A DNA stretch of 64,000 nt. It comes from Anaeramoeba ignava (Eukaryota; Metamonada; Anaeramoebidae). This document shows positions 35,175 through 49,313 of this stretch, one piece after another. The notes below the pieces were generated by a model, which searched no databases, was not told the origin of the DNA, and saw nothing but the letters and a program-made list of their open reading frames with translations. Within the stretch, counting starts at the first letter, position 1. The number at the start of each line of letters is the position of its first letter. A program made the translations under genes and the position numbers. The stretch covers positions 1,067,001-1,131,000 of the forward strand of contig JAPDFW010000059.1 of assembly GCA_028826165.1 (NCBI GenBank), in the 5' to 3' direction.

Positions 35175-35505
35175 GTTTTTTGAATTTGATAAACAAATTG
35201 AAGTTGAATTATAACTAAATGAATAACTTTTTAATCCTTTTGATAAACTCAATGAATTTCATTCACAATAAAATTCTGAAGATGTTGAATATTTTAATCA
35301 AGAAATATTTCCTAATTTTGGAATAATTGGAATAATTGGAATTGATAAACTTGATAATCCAAATGAATCAATTGTACAACTTGAATCAGTACATCCTTTA
35401 ACTGAAACTAAATATTCAACATTTCCTGCTAATAAATTTTTATTTATAATAATATTATATATATTTATATTAATTGAAGTGAAATTAATCAAATTTGATC
35501 AATTT
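35175..35505 (-). pseudogene. Fragment of the FN3-repeat membrane protein gene
   Basis: On the minus strand this reads NLLAGNVEYLVSVKGC then LGNIS, then a stop, then further homologous DNA out of frame. It matches the FN3 repeat of the gene at 43.8-47.0 kb over about 330 bp (counterpart about 45815-46140). Stops and indels (TGA after LGNIS, loss of the Cys codons) show it is broken. It is isolated, with no signal peptide or TM part nearby, so it looks like a stray duplicated segment. Confidence 0.75.
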
Positions 35506-35680
35506 TTTTGAAATTTCTGAATTTTAAATTAAGAATTTTTGGAACAGAAAAAAAATTTTTTTTGAATTTTTATGATCAAAAACTAATCAAAAAATTTTTT
35601 CATTTTTTTCATTTTTTTCATTTTTTAATTTTTCATTTTTTTCATTTTTTTCATTTTTCATTTTTCATTTTTTAGTTTTA

Positions 35681-38600
35681 ATGGATTTTCAAGAAATTTC
35701 AGAAGATAATAATGAAGAACAAAATCAAAATAATCCACCTTGGTTGAAAATTATTCGAAAAGATAAAACATTTGGTAATCCAGTTATAATTCTTCGCAAT
35801 ATATCAAAAGATTATGATTTAGGAGGAGAAGGACAAGTACATGCTCTAGTTGATATAAATATCTCATCAAACTCTGAATATTATCCAGTTCTTGAAGGTT
35901 TAAAAAAAAAATTTAAAAAAATATTTAAAAAAACAAAATTTAATTTATTAATTCTTTAAATAGGTGAATTACTAATGTTAAGAGGACCATCAGGATGTGG
36001 GAAAACTACTTTACTTAATATTATGGGCACTTTTGATAAAGCAACATCTGGAATTGTGGGTATGAATTTATATTTATATTTATATTTATATTTATATTTA
36101 TATTTATTATATTTATATTTATATTTATATTTATATTTATATTTATATTTATATTTATATTTATATTTATATTTATATTTATATTTATATTTATATTTAT
36201 ATTTATATTTATATTTATATTTATATTTATATTTATATTTATATTTATATTTATATTTATATTTATATTTATATTTATATTTATATTTATAATTTATATT
36301 TATATTTATATTTATATTTATATTTATATTTATATTTATATTTATATTTATATTTATATTTATTTATATTTATATTTATATTTATATTTATATTTATATT
36401 TATATTTACTTTATATTTATATTTATATTTTATATTTATTTTTATATTTATATTTATATTTATATTTATTTTTATATTATGTTTATATTTATATTTATAA
36501 TTATATTTATATTTATATTTTATATTTTATTATATTTTATATTTTATATTTTTATTTATATTTATATTTATATTTTATGTTTATATTTTATTTTTATATA
36601 TTTATATTTATTTATATTTATATTTATATTTATATTTATATTTTCATTTATATTTATATTTATATTTATATTTATATTTATATTTATATTTATATTTATA
36701 ATTATATTTATATTTATATTTATATTTATATTTATATTTATATTTATATATATTTATATTTATATTTATATTTTATATTTATATTTATATTTATATTTAT
36801 ATTTATATTTATATTTATATTTATAATTTATATTTATATTTATATTTATATTTATATTTATATTTATATTTATATTTATATTTATATTTATATATTTATA
36901 TTTATATTTATATTTATTTTATATTTTATATTTATATTTATATTTATATTTATATTTATATTTTATATTTATATTATATTTATATTTATATTTATATTTA
37001 TATTTATATTTATATTTATATTTATTTTATATTTATTTATATTTATTTTATATTTATATTTATATTTTAATTTATATTTATATTTATATTTTATGTTTAT
37101 ATTTATATTTATATTTATATTTATATTTATATTTTATATTTATATTTATATTTATATTTATATTTATATTTATATTTATATATTTATATTTATATTTATA
37201 TTTATATTTATATTTATATTTATATTTATATTTATATTTATATTTATATTTAATTATATTTATATTTATATTTATATTTATATTTATATTTATATTTATA
37301 TTTATATTTATATTTATATTTATATTTATATTTATATTTATATTTATATTTATATTTATATTTATATATATTTATATATTTATATTTATATTTATATTTA
37401 TAATTATATTTATATTTTAAATATTTATATTTATATTTATATTTATAATTATATTTAAATTTATATTTATATTTATATTTTGATTAATATTTATATTTAA
37501 AATAGAAATAATGGGAACAAGAATTGATACAAAAGCTTCAGATAAATTTCTTGCAAATCTTCGTCTTGAAAAAGTTGGATTTGGTAAACAAAACTAGCAA
37601 AATAATTTAGATTTAATTTTATTTATAATTTTAATTTTAATTTTAATTAGTTTTCCAAACATTTAATTTACTTGCAACTTTAAGTGCATTTGAGAATGTT
37701 GAATTACCTATGCTTATTCAAAATAAATTATCAAAGAAAAAAAGAAGAGCTCGCACAAAAAAGTTATTAACAAGAGTTGGTCTTGGTGATCGTATGGACC
37801 ATCTTCCTTCAGAGTTATCAGGTGGTGAAAAAGTAAATTAAACTGTTTTTTCTTTATCAAATTTCAGATTATAATTGTATTTTTAAATTTTTCATTTACT
37901 TTTTTTTTAAAAAATTTTTAGCAAAGAGTTGCTATTGCTAGAGCACTTTCAAATAAACCAAATTTATTGTTACTTGTATTTTTATCAAAATCAAATTTAA
38001 AATTTAAAATTTAAAATTTAAAATTAAAATCAAAATCAAAATTAAAATTAAAATTAAAATTAAAAATCAAAATTAAAATTAAAATCAAAATTAAAATCAA
38101 AATTAAAATTAAAATTAAAATTAAAATTAAAAATTTAAAATGAAAATCAAAATTAAAATCAAAATAAAAATTCAAATCAAAATTAAAATCAAAATTAAAA
38201 TCAAAATCAAAATCAAAATTAAAATTAAAATCAAAATAAAAATCAAAATTAAAATTAAAATTAAAATTAAAATCAAAATCAAAAATTAAAATTAAAATTA
38301 AAATTAAAATTAAAATTAAAATCAATTAAAATTAAAAATTTATTGATTCTATTTTAGGATGAAGTAACAGCTGATTTATCTACTAAAGGAACTATTCATA
38401 TTATGAATCTCCTTTTAGATCTTAATTTAAAAAAAAAAGTTACAATGGTTTTAGTTACTCATAATCCAGATCTTGAGGTTTAAAATTCAAATCAAATTTA
38501 TATTTTAATTCAAATCAAATTTATATTTTAATTCTTAATTTAAAAGGTTTATGCAGATCGTATATTATATTTTCGTGATGGAAAAATTGAAAGACAAGTC

Positions 38601-39061
38601 ATAAATACACAACAAACAGCTTTGAATTTCAAAGTAAATCAAATCTTAATTCAAATTTTGATTTAAATTTTAATTTTAATTTTAATTTTAATTTTAATTT
38701 TGATTTTAATTTTAATCTTAATTCAAATTTTAATTTTAATTTTAATTTTAATTTTAATTTTAATTTTAATTTTAATTTTAATTTTTTTAAAAAGGAATAT
38801 ATGGCTTTTTTAAGAGAAACTGAAAATCAAATGGTTAAAGAGAATGACAATGAAAAAAATGATAAAGAAAAAATAAATTTATCTCAAACAAGTGATTCAT
38901 TTAATGATGAACTTTCTGATCAAGAATCTCCAAATGAAGTTTCTTTTGATGATGATGATTTTTCATCAGAACATAATTTTCCAAATCAAAAGAAAAAGAA
39001 AAATAAAATTAGAAACAGAAACAAGAACAAAAATAACAATAATAATAACAATAACAACTAA
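35681..39061 (+). CDS. ABC ATPase of the ABCH / LolD-MacB type
   Basis: Eight exons: 35681..35897, 35964..36059, 37506..37583, 37651..37832, 37922..37975, 38358..38477, 38547..38633 and 38795..39061; phases agree, 366 residues. Motifs: Walker [10 protein letters not shown] (80-88), Q-loop [12 protein letters not shown] (~133), signature [15 protein letters not shown] (186), Walker [13 protein letters not shown] (D210, E211), and the switch His in LVTHNPDLE (~244). A single nucleotide-binding domain with [13 protein letters not shown] and FENVELPML is typical of LolD/MacB-like ATPases; in amoebae such proteins are called the ABCH family. The permease partner is not in the window. The C-terminal ~80 residues are acidic, then K/N-rich, ending in poly-Asn. 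The intron after the Walker A exon is 1446 bp of pure repeat. Confidence 0.82.
36060..37505 (+). repeat. TATATT-repeat giant intron of the ABC gene
   Basis: 1446 bp of ATATTT/TATATTTA hexamer and octamer repeat, donor GGTATGA, acceptor AAAATAG. The poly-YL, poly-FI and poly-YI frames are artefacts. Confidence 0.88.
37976..38357 (+). repeat. AAAATT/AAAATC-repeat intron of the ABC gene
   Basis: The 382-bp intron between the Walker B leucines and the catalytic DE, filled with AAAATT and AAAATC hexamers (donor GTATTT, acceptor TTTTAG). Confidence 0.8.
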
Positions 39062-39288
39062 AAAAAAAGATAATTGATAAATTGATTAAATGAGAAAATT
39101 AGATAATTTTCTATTCTTTTTTTAATAATAATTTTTTTTTTTAAAAGAAAAAATCCAAAACAATTACCAAAAAAATAAAGAATTGAATTTTAAAAGGAAA
39201 ATAAAATGAATTCTAAATAAACAGTAAATGAATATAAAAATTTTTTTTGTTGGAAAATGTTGAAATAATTAATTAATTAATTAATAAA

Positions 39289-41899
<2,611 letters not shown>

Positions 41900-41999
41900 T
41901 TTTTTTTTATTAATTATTAAAAAAAAGAAAAAAATGAAAAAAATGAAAAAATGAAAAAAAAATAATTTTTTAATTTTTTTCTTATCACACGTCATTATT

Positions 42000-43030
<1,031 letters not shown>

Positions 43031-43807
43031 TGATGATGTTTTAATGTTTATTTCTAAATAATTTCTTTTTTTCTTTGTTTTTGAATTTTATAAAATTCAA
43101 ATTTCTAATTATTATTTAAATGATTTGTTGTAATTATTTTATATTTTTTTTTTCACCCCCCAAAAAAAAATAAAAATAATTCTTTTTCTTTTGTTATTTG
43201 AATGTTAATTATTTTTTCCTTTGTTGTTGATCAAAACAAAAATTAAAAAGAATTTTGTGTTGTTTTTTTGTTGTTTTTGGATTATTTTTATTTTTTGTTG
43301 TTTTATTGAAAATTTTTTACAACTCATATCAATTTTGAATTATATTTTAAGTTTAAAAATTTAAAAAAAGAAAAAGAAAAAAAAAAAATTTTTTTTTTAT
43401 TTACAGGGGTTCGTTTTAATAAAGAAAAGATCAATAAAAAAAAAATAAAAAATAATAAAAATAAACATTATTATGATTCGTCAGATTTTTTTTCTAATTC
43501 AAATTTCTTTTTAATTATAAATAAAAAAAAAGAATTTCCAAAAAATTCCATTCAGATTTTTATTCTTTTAAAAAATTAAATTTATTTGCCATTTTTTGGA
43601 AAATTAAATAAAAAAAAAATCGATCTTGATGAAACATTTTTCTTTTTCTATTTTGAAAAAAAAACAACATTAAAAACTTGAAAAAAACAAACAAAAACAA
43701 TTTGCTTTTTCAAAAAGTAATTAAAAATTAAAAATTAAAAATTTATTGAAAGAAAAATTTTTTCGTTTTATTAATTTGTTTTAATTAACAAAAAAAATTT
43801 TTAGTAA
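43031..43807. other. Upstream region of the FG-GAP/FN3 gene
   Basis: AT-rich, with a CACCCCCCAAAA run near 43154 and long A/T homopolymers. No open frame or RNA gene is seen. It presumably holds the promoter and 5' UTR. Confidence 0.4.
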
Positions 43808-46800
43808 ATGAAAATTAAACAACTTACAGTTACTTTCTTTTTAGTCTTGGTTTTTCTTGCATTTGCTAAACAAACAAATGATTTTGCCACAAATTCAAAT
43901 ACACAATGGGAAATGATTGCAAATTTGACTCAGCAAACAAGCACAACAACTTTTGGTGAATGTGTTTCCATTTATGGTGATTTTGTTGTTATTGGAGATT
44001 CTGGAGACAGTGCGGCCTTCATCTATCAGAACAATGGCTCGGCATTCAATTTAGAACAAACTTTGAACATCACCAATTTCTCTTCTTGTGACTCAATTGA
44101 AATTTCCAATCTTTTTCTCACAATCGTCGATTCTGGAAACTTTCAAATCTTGATTTATTATTATAATGGAAGCTATTGGAATTTAAACCAAACTTTGATT
44201 GGCACAGATGATCATTTTGGAGAAAGTGTTTCTTTTACAAACAAATATCTTGTTGTTAGTGATCCTCACAATTCTCAAGTCTTGATTTATTATTATAATG
44301 GAAGCTATTGGAATTTGAATCAAACTTTGACTAGTACAAACGGTCATTTTGGAGAAAGTGTTTCAATTTCGAATAATATTCTTGTTGTTAGTGATCCTCA
44401 CAATTTACAAGTGTTGATTTATTATTATAATGGAAGCTATTGGAATTTGAATCAAACTTTAACTGGAACTGGTACAGACGATCATTTTGGAGAGAAAGTC
44501 GCAATTTCAAAGAATAATCTTGTTGTTAGTGATTCGGATAATTCTCAAGTGTTGATTTATTATTATAATGGAAGTTATTGGAATTTGAACCAAACTTTGG
44601 CTGATCCTAGTTCATCCACTTCTTTTGGAGATAGTCTTTCAGTTTCAAATAAATTCATTGTTGTTAGTGATCCTGATTTGAATCAGGTATTCTTTTATGA
44701 ATTCAATGGAACTTATTGGAATCAAAAACAAAATTGTAACTCAATCATTATCTAGTTCTTTTGGAATAAGTCTTTCGATTTCAAGCAATTTCACGGTTAT
44801 CGGATCTTCATCTACTGAAGCATTTATTTACCAAAATCTTGTGATTCCTCAAGTTAGTCTTATAAATTGCACATCTTTGTTTGCCTCATTTGAATGCTAT
44901 TGGGATGAAGTGGAACTCCCAACTAGTCTGAAGTATCAAATCAATTTTGAAACTAATTGGATCGATATTAATACCCCTTTAGAACAGGGAGATGTGATGT
45001 ACAAGCTTTTTGACTCCTCATTTGATAGCATGATTAAGGGAAATATCAACTATTCAATCCAAATTAGAGTTTGTGATTTATCAAATTTCTGTGGTGATCC
45101 TTCTTCAGTATTAAGTGTTTTCACAAGAATTGGTTCTGTGCAAAATTTCCAAATCTCAAATCTGACAACAGATTTCTTGAATTTTTCTTGGAATTCGCCA
45201 AATGTTCCAATAATCAATACAATTCCTGATCTCGACCACTATGTTTTTTCCTATCTTAATGAAACAGATAAGATAGTAACAAATGTTTCACTCGTTAATT
45301 CAATAACTTCATTTTCTTTGGATAATTTGCAATGTGGGACTGATTACAACATTTCAATTTGGGCTTGCAGAACTTTATTATGCGAAGGGGATGATCAAGG
45401 TGAAATTTTGGAATTAAGTGTCATAACCAAATTTCAAGAAGTCACAAATCTATCTTGTTCAGTTGATGGTGTGAATATTACCTGCTCTTGGATCTCTCCA
45501 GGAAATTGCACTGAAATTCCAGTTTATTACAATTTGACTTTCAAATCAACTCTCGACAATGTAACAGGAATTATTCAAGCTAATTATACAGATTCTAATT
45601 TCATTCTAGATATTCCAAATCAACAATTTGAAATCAATGTTTCTGCATGTGATTCAATAAATGTTTGTGGAACAATATTAACAACATCAATTACAACTGG
45701 AAATCTTTCTGCTCCAACAATCCTCAATTCAACTTCAGAAATTGAAGAAATTGAATTAAATTTCACAAAAGTCAATCAAGCTGTTAATTATGCAATCTCA
45801 TTAGATAATGGAACAAATTGGATTAATTTCACTTCAATTAATACAAATGGAACTAATGTTATTGGAACTAAAAATTTATTAGCTGGAAATGTTGAATATT
45901 TAGTTTCAGTTAGAGGATGTGCTGATTTAAGTTGTAACCTTGCATCATTTGGATTACCAAGTTTATCAACTCCAATTATTGCAAAATTAGGAAATATTTC
46001 TTCATTAAAATGTAGTTCAACATCTTCAGAATTTTATTGTGAATGGAATCCATTGAGTTTATCAGAAGGATTAAAAGGTTATTCATTTAGTTATAATTCA
46101 ACTTCAATTTGTTTATCAAATTCAACAACAAATTATTCAGTTTCAAATTTAACAGAAGGAGAAATTTATATCATTTCAGTTTATGCATCAGATGATTCAA
46201 ATTGTAGTTTAAATCAATACTCTGGATTACCTTCAACAACATCAATTATAATTCAACAATTAACTGCTCCAACAATTCTTAATTCAACTTCAGAAATTGA
46301 AGAAATTGAATTAAATTTCACAAAAGTTAATCAAGCTGTTAATTATGCAATTTCAATAGATAATGGAACAAATTGGATTAATTTCACTTCAATTAATACA
46401 AATGGAACTAATGTTATTGGAACTAAAAATTTATTAGCTGGAAATGTTGAATATTTAGTTTCAGTTAGAGGATGTGCTGATTCAAGTTGTAACATTGCAT
46501 CATTTGGATTACCAAGTTTATCAACTCCAATTACTGCAAAATTAGGAAATATTCCCTTCTTTGAATGTATTCCACTAATTACTGGATTTTATTGTGAATG
46601 GAATCCATTAAGTTTATCAGAAGGGGTAAAAGCTTACACTTTAAGTTATAATTCAACTTCAATTTGTTTAGAAAACTCAACAAGGAATCACTCAGTTTCA
46701 TATTTAAAAGGAGGAGAAACTTATAAAATTTCAATTTATGCATCAGCTGATTCAAATTGTAGCGTCAATCAATATTCTGGATTACCTTCAGAAGTTTTTG

Positions 46801-47027
46801 TTACAACATTTCTCCCTACTCCAACTCCAGAAACTTCAACAGGTGAGAGTTCCCCGTTAATTACGAAAATATTCATCGGAGTTGCTATTCCTCTTTTTGG
46901 TATTGTTTGTATTGTTGCGCTTGGAGTGGTTATTAAAAAATATTGTGCTAGAAAGAGAAAACCAAAACATGCAACAAAAATTGATGAGCAAGAAATTGAT
47001 CTTGAAAATGATTTGGAATATAACTAA
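43808..47027 (+). CDS. FG-GAP and fibronectin-III type I membrane protein (frameshift near 44.73 kb)
   Basis: The start has a clear signal peptide (KIKQLTVTFFLVLVFLAFA). Then six or seven ~45-residue FG-GAP-like propeller repeats of the form HFGESVSIS, NNILVVSD, SQVLIYYYNGSYWNLNQTL. Next come fibronectin-III-like domains rich in Cys and N-glycosylation sites, the last two a near-identical ~180-residue tandem pair (about 45710-46260 and 46265-46800). A threonine/proline-rich stalk, one TM helix (IFIGVAIPLFGIVCIVALGVVI) and a short K-rich then acidic tail follow. The layout suits a surface adhesion or receptor protein with integrin-like propeller logic. The reading frame shifts by one base at an AAAA run near 44731: removing one A joins WNQKQ to IVTQSLSSSFG, restoring the seventh repeat. 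No usable intron explains the shift. Confidence 0.75.
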
Positions 47028-47249
47028 AAAAGATCCAAATTTTTCTTTTCTTTTCTTTTCTTTTCTTTTTTCTTTTTCTTTTTTCTTTTTCTTTTTCTTT
47101 TCTTCAAAGCAATTTAAATCAAAACTTTATTCAGAAAAACAATAAAACCCAAAAAATTTGAATTGATCAAAATTTTATTTTTCTAATTTATTTCCTATTC
47201 CAAAAAAAGAAAACAAATCAAAGCAAAACAAAGAAAAAAAAAAAACAAT
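47028..47249. other. Convergent intergenic region
   Basis: The 3' flanks of two convergent genes. 47041-47105 is a TTTTC pyrimidine repeat, possibly 3' UTR. No gene. Confidence 0.5.
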
Positions 47250-48440
47250 CTAATAACCGATATGTTTAAGTGGTGGAGTTAATTCGCCTCTAAGATTTGT
47301 CAATAGAAATTGACGAACTTGATTTAAAGTCAAATCTTGGCCAAGCAAAAAACACAACTTAGTAAAAGCAGCTTCTGAAGTTAAATCCAAACCAGGAAGA
47401 CAACCAACTTCTATTAATTGAGCACCAGCAGAATATTGACCCAAATCAACTTTTCCCATTTGGCACTGAGAAGTCACTACGGCAATCACTCCGCGTTTTG
47501 TTGCTTGTGAAATAACGCGGATCAGACCAGGATCAGATGGAACATTTCCTGATCCATAAGCTTCAATAACAACTCCTTTAATTTTTGGATCGGCCAAAAC
47601 TGCTTTTGCAAGATGTTTTGCCCCCGGAAAAATTTTCAAAAGCACAACTTTCTTTTGCATTTTGTCGTAGATCTTGAAGGGTTTTGAAGGGGTTCTGCGG
47701 ATCAAGCGTTTGTTGAAGGTAATTTTGATACCGCATTCACCTAATTGAGGAAAATTGTCAGAATGGAAAGCTTCGACATTCCAAGAGTTTATTTTGCGAG
47801 TACGATTTCCGCGAAGAATCAAACGGTCGAAAACAACCATTACTTCAGGAATTTTGCTATATCCAGCAACAAGGAGCGAATCAATCAAGTTTGACTGTGC
47901 ATCACTTCTTATAACACAAAGAGGAATTTGACTTCCTGTCAAAATGACAGGTTTTCCCAAGTTCTCAAGAAGAAAAGAAAGTGCTGATGCTGTATATGCC
48001 ATTGTGTCAGTTCCGTGGATTATCACAAACCCGTCGAAACTGTCATAAACTTGTGCAATCACCTTTGCAATTGAGATCCAGTTTCGAGTGTTCATATCTG
48101 AACTGTCAATTATTGGTTCAACGTGATTCAAAACAAGTGTAGGAACAATTGGATCCGAAAATGCTGGCATTTTTTGAAGCAATTCCTCAAGAAAATTGGG
48201 ATCCGGCGTTAATGTTCCTTTGTCATCATGTTTCATTCCCAAAGTTCCTCCTGTGTAAAGAATAAAAACTCTTGGTTTTTTTTGGGGTTTTTCTTCTTGT
48301 TTTTGGATCTGAATTTTTCGCCATCCTTTTTTGCCTTTTTTGCCTTTTTTGTTCATTTGAAGTGGGATTGATTGAGATCGGGAAAGTTCATTTGTTGGTG
48401 AATTCACTTTGTTGATCCAATAATCTTGTGTAACCGGCAT
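47250..48440 (-). CDS. L-asparaginase, type I (cytosolic)
   Basis: 396 residues from the ATG at 48440 (the frame is open upstream without ATG). Asparaginase motifs: FILYTGGTLGM (first catalytic Thr), DGFVIIHGTDTMAYTASALS (second Thr motif), GKPVILTGSQIPL, RSDAQSNLIDSLLVAG, RGNRTRKINS and GVVIEAYGSGNVPSD. It hydrolyses asparagine to aspartate and ammonia. The type I layout (no signal peptide, RGNR and GSGNVP words) suggests a cytosolic enzyme. The first ~55 residues are K-rich and not part of the fold. G+C is clearly higher than in neighbouring DNA. An upstream N/Q-rich frame (next entry) overlaps the same strand in another frame and may be an out-of-frame N-terminal extension. Confidence 0.92.
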   Translation of the reverse strand: MPVTQDYWINKVNSPTNELSRSQSIPLQMNKKGKKGKKGWRKIQIQKQEEKPQKKPRVFILYTGGTLGMKHDDKGTLTPDPNFLEELLQKMPAFSDPIVPTLVLNHVEPIIDSSDMNTRNWISIAKVIAQVYDSFDGFVIIHGTDTMAYTASALSFLLENLGKPVILTGSQIPLCVIRSDAQSNLIDSLLVAGYSKIPEVMVVFDRLILRGNRTRKINSWNVEAFHSDNFPQLGECGIKITFNKRLIRRTPSKPFKIYDKMQKKVVLLKIFPGAKHLAKAVLADPKIKGVVIEAYGSGNVPSDPGLIRVISQATKRGVIAVVTSQCQMGKVDLGQYSAGAQLIEVGCLPGLDLTSEAAFTKLCFLLGQDLTLNQVRQFLLTNLRGELTPPLKHIGY

Positions 48441-48457
48441 TTTTCGTAGTGGTTCAA

Positions 48458-49168
48458 TTACTTCCACGTTGTTTTCTTCAATGTTTGGTGGTGATGTTGA
48501 TATTTGTAATTGGATTTGATTATTTTGTATTTGGAGTTGGATTTGATTATTTTTAAATGGATATGATTGTCTTGGATTTGTAATTGGATTGGGTTGTCTT
48601 TTTTGCTTTTTGTGTTGGATTTGATGTTGTTTTTTGTATATCCGTTTTTTTGAATTTGTGTGAATTGACTTGATTGACTTTTTTGGATTTGATTTGAATG
48701 ATTTTTTGTATATCCATTTTTTCTGATTTGTGTGAATTGACTTGATTGATTTTTTTGAATTTGATTTGAATGATTTTTTGGATGAACTTTTTTTAAATTT
48801 TGATTTTGATTTAAATTTTGATTTTGATTTTGATTTTGATTTTGAATTTGATTTTGATTTTCAATTTGATTTTGATTTTGATTTTGAATTTGATTTTCAA
48901 TTTGATTTTGAATTTGATTTTCAATTTGATTTAAATTTTGATTTTTCTGATCATGAATTTTTTGATCTTCAATTTTTATTTCTTCAATTTTTATTTCTTT
49001 AATTTCATTTTTTTGATTATTCTGTTCGTGAATTATTTGATCTTCTTGTGTTTTTTGATTTTGTTGGTTTTTTGGATCCTTTTCATTGATTTTTTCTTTT
49101 TTAATTGGTTTTTGTTTTTGATTTAATTTTTGATTTGGTTTTTCTGTTTGATTTCTGTTTGTGTTCAT
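48458..49168 (-). CDS. N/Q/K-rich ORF upstream of asparaginase
   Basis: 236 residues from an ATG after a TTA-rich leader. The first ~75 residues are K/E/Q/N-rich with IKIEEIKIED-type charged helices; the rest is NQ, then repeats around VHPKNHSNQIQKNQSSQFTQ. It ends in another frame overlapping the upstream extension of the asparaginase frame, which is also open for a long way as an SK/NQ-like run. It may be a separate low-complexity gene or, if one base is wrong in the repeats, the N-terminus of a longer asparaginase. I cannot decide between these. Confidence 0.35.
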   Translation of the reverse strand: MNTNRNQTEKPNQKLNQKQKPIKKEKINEKDPKNQQNQKTQEDQIIHEQNNQKNEIKEIKIEEIKIEDQKIHDQKNQNLNQIENQIQNQIENQIQNQNQNQIENQNQIQNQNQNQNQNLNQNQNLKKVHPKNHSNQIQKNQSSQFTQIRKNGYTKNHSNQIQKSQSSQFTQIQKNGYTKNNIKSNTKSKKDNPIQLQIQDNHIHLKIIKSNSKYKIIKSNYKYQHHHQTLKKTTWK

Positions 49169-49313
49169 TTTATTATTATTATTATTTTTTATTAAAAATG
49201 TTTAAAAAAAAATGAAAAAATAAAAATTTTTTTTTCAATTTTTTTTTTAAAAAATTATTTTTCATTTTTTTCCTTTTTTTATTTTAAAATTTAATTAATT
49301 AACAATAAATAAA

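Noticed and set aside
35230-35330. Plus-strand remnant resembling the acidic N-terminus of family gene B (EYFNQEIFPNF)
   Set aside because: The same DNA on the minus strand aligns base for base with the FN3 gene, which explains it better.
36061-37458. Long frames of Tyr/Ile/Leu/Phe that look like membrane proteins
   Set aside because: They are translations of a TATATT-type repeat filling an intron with good splice sites on both sides.
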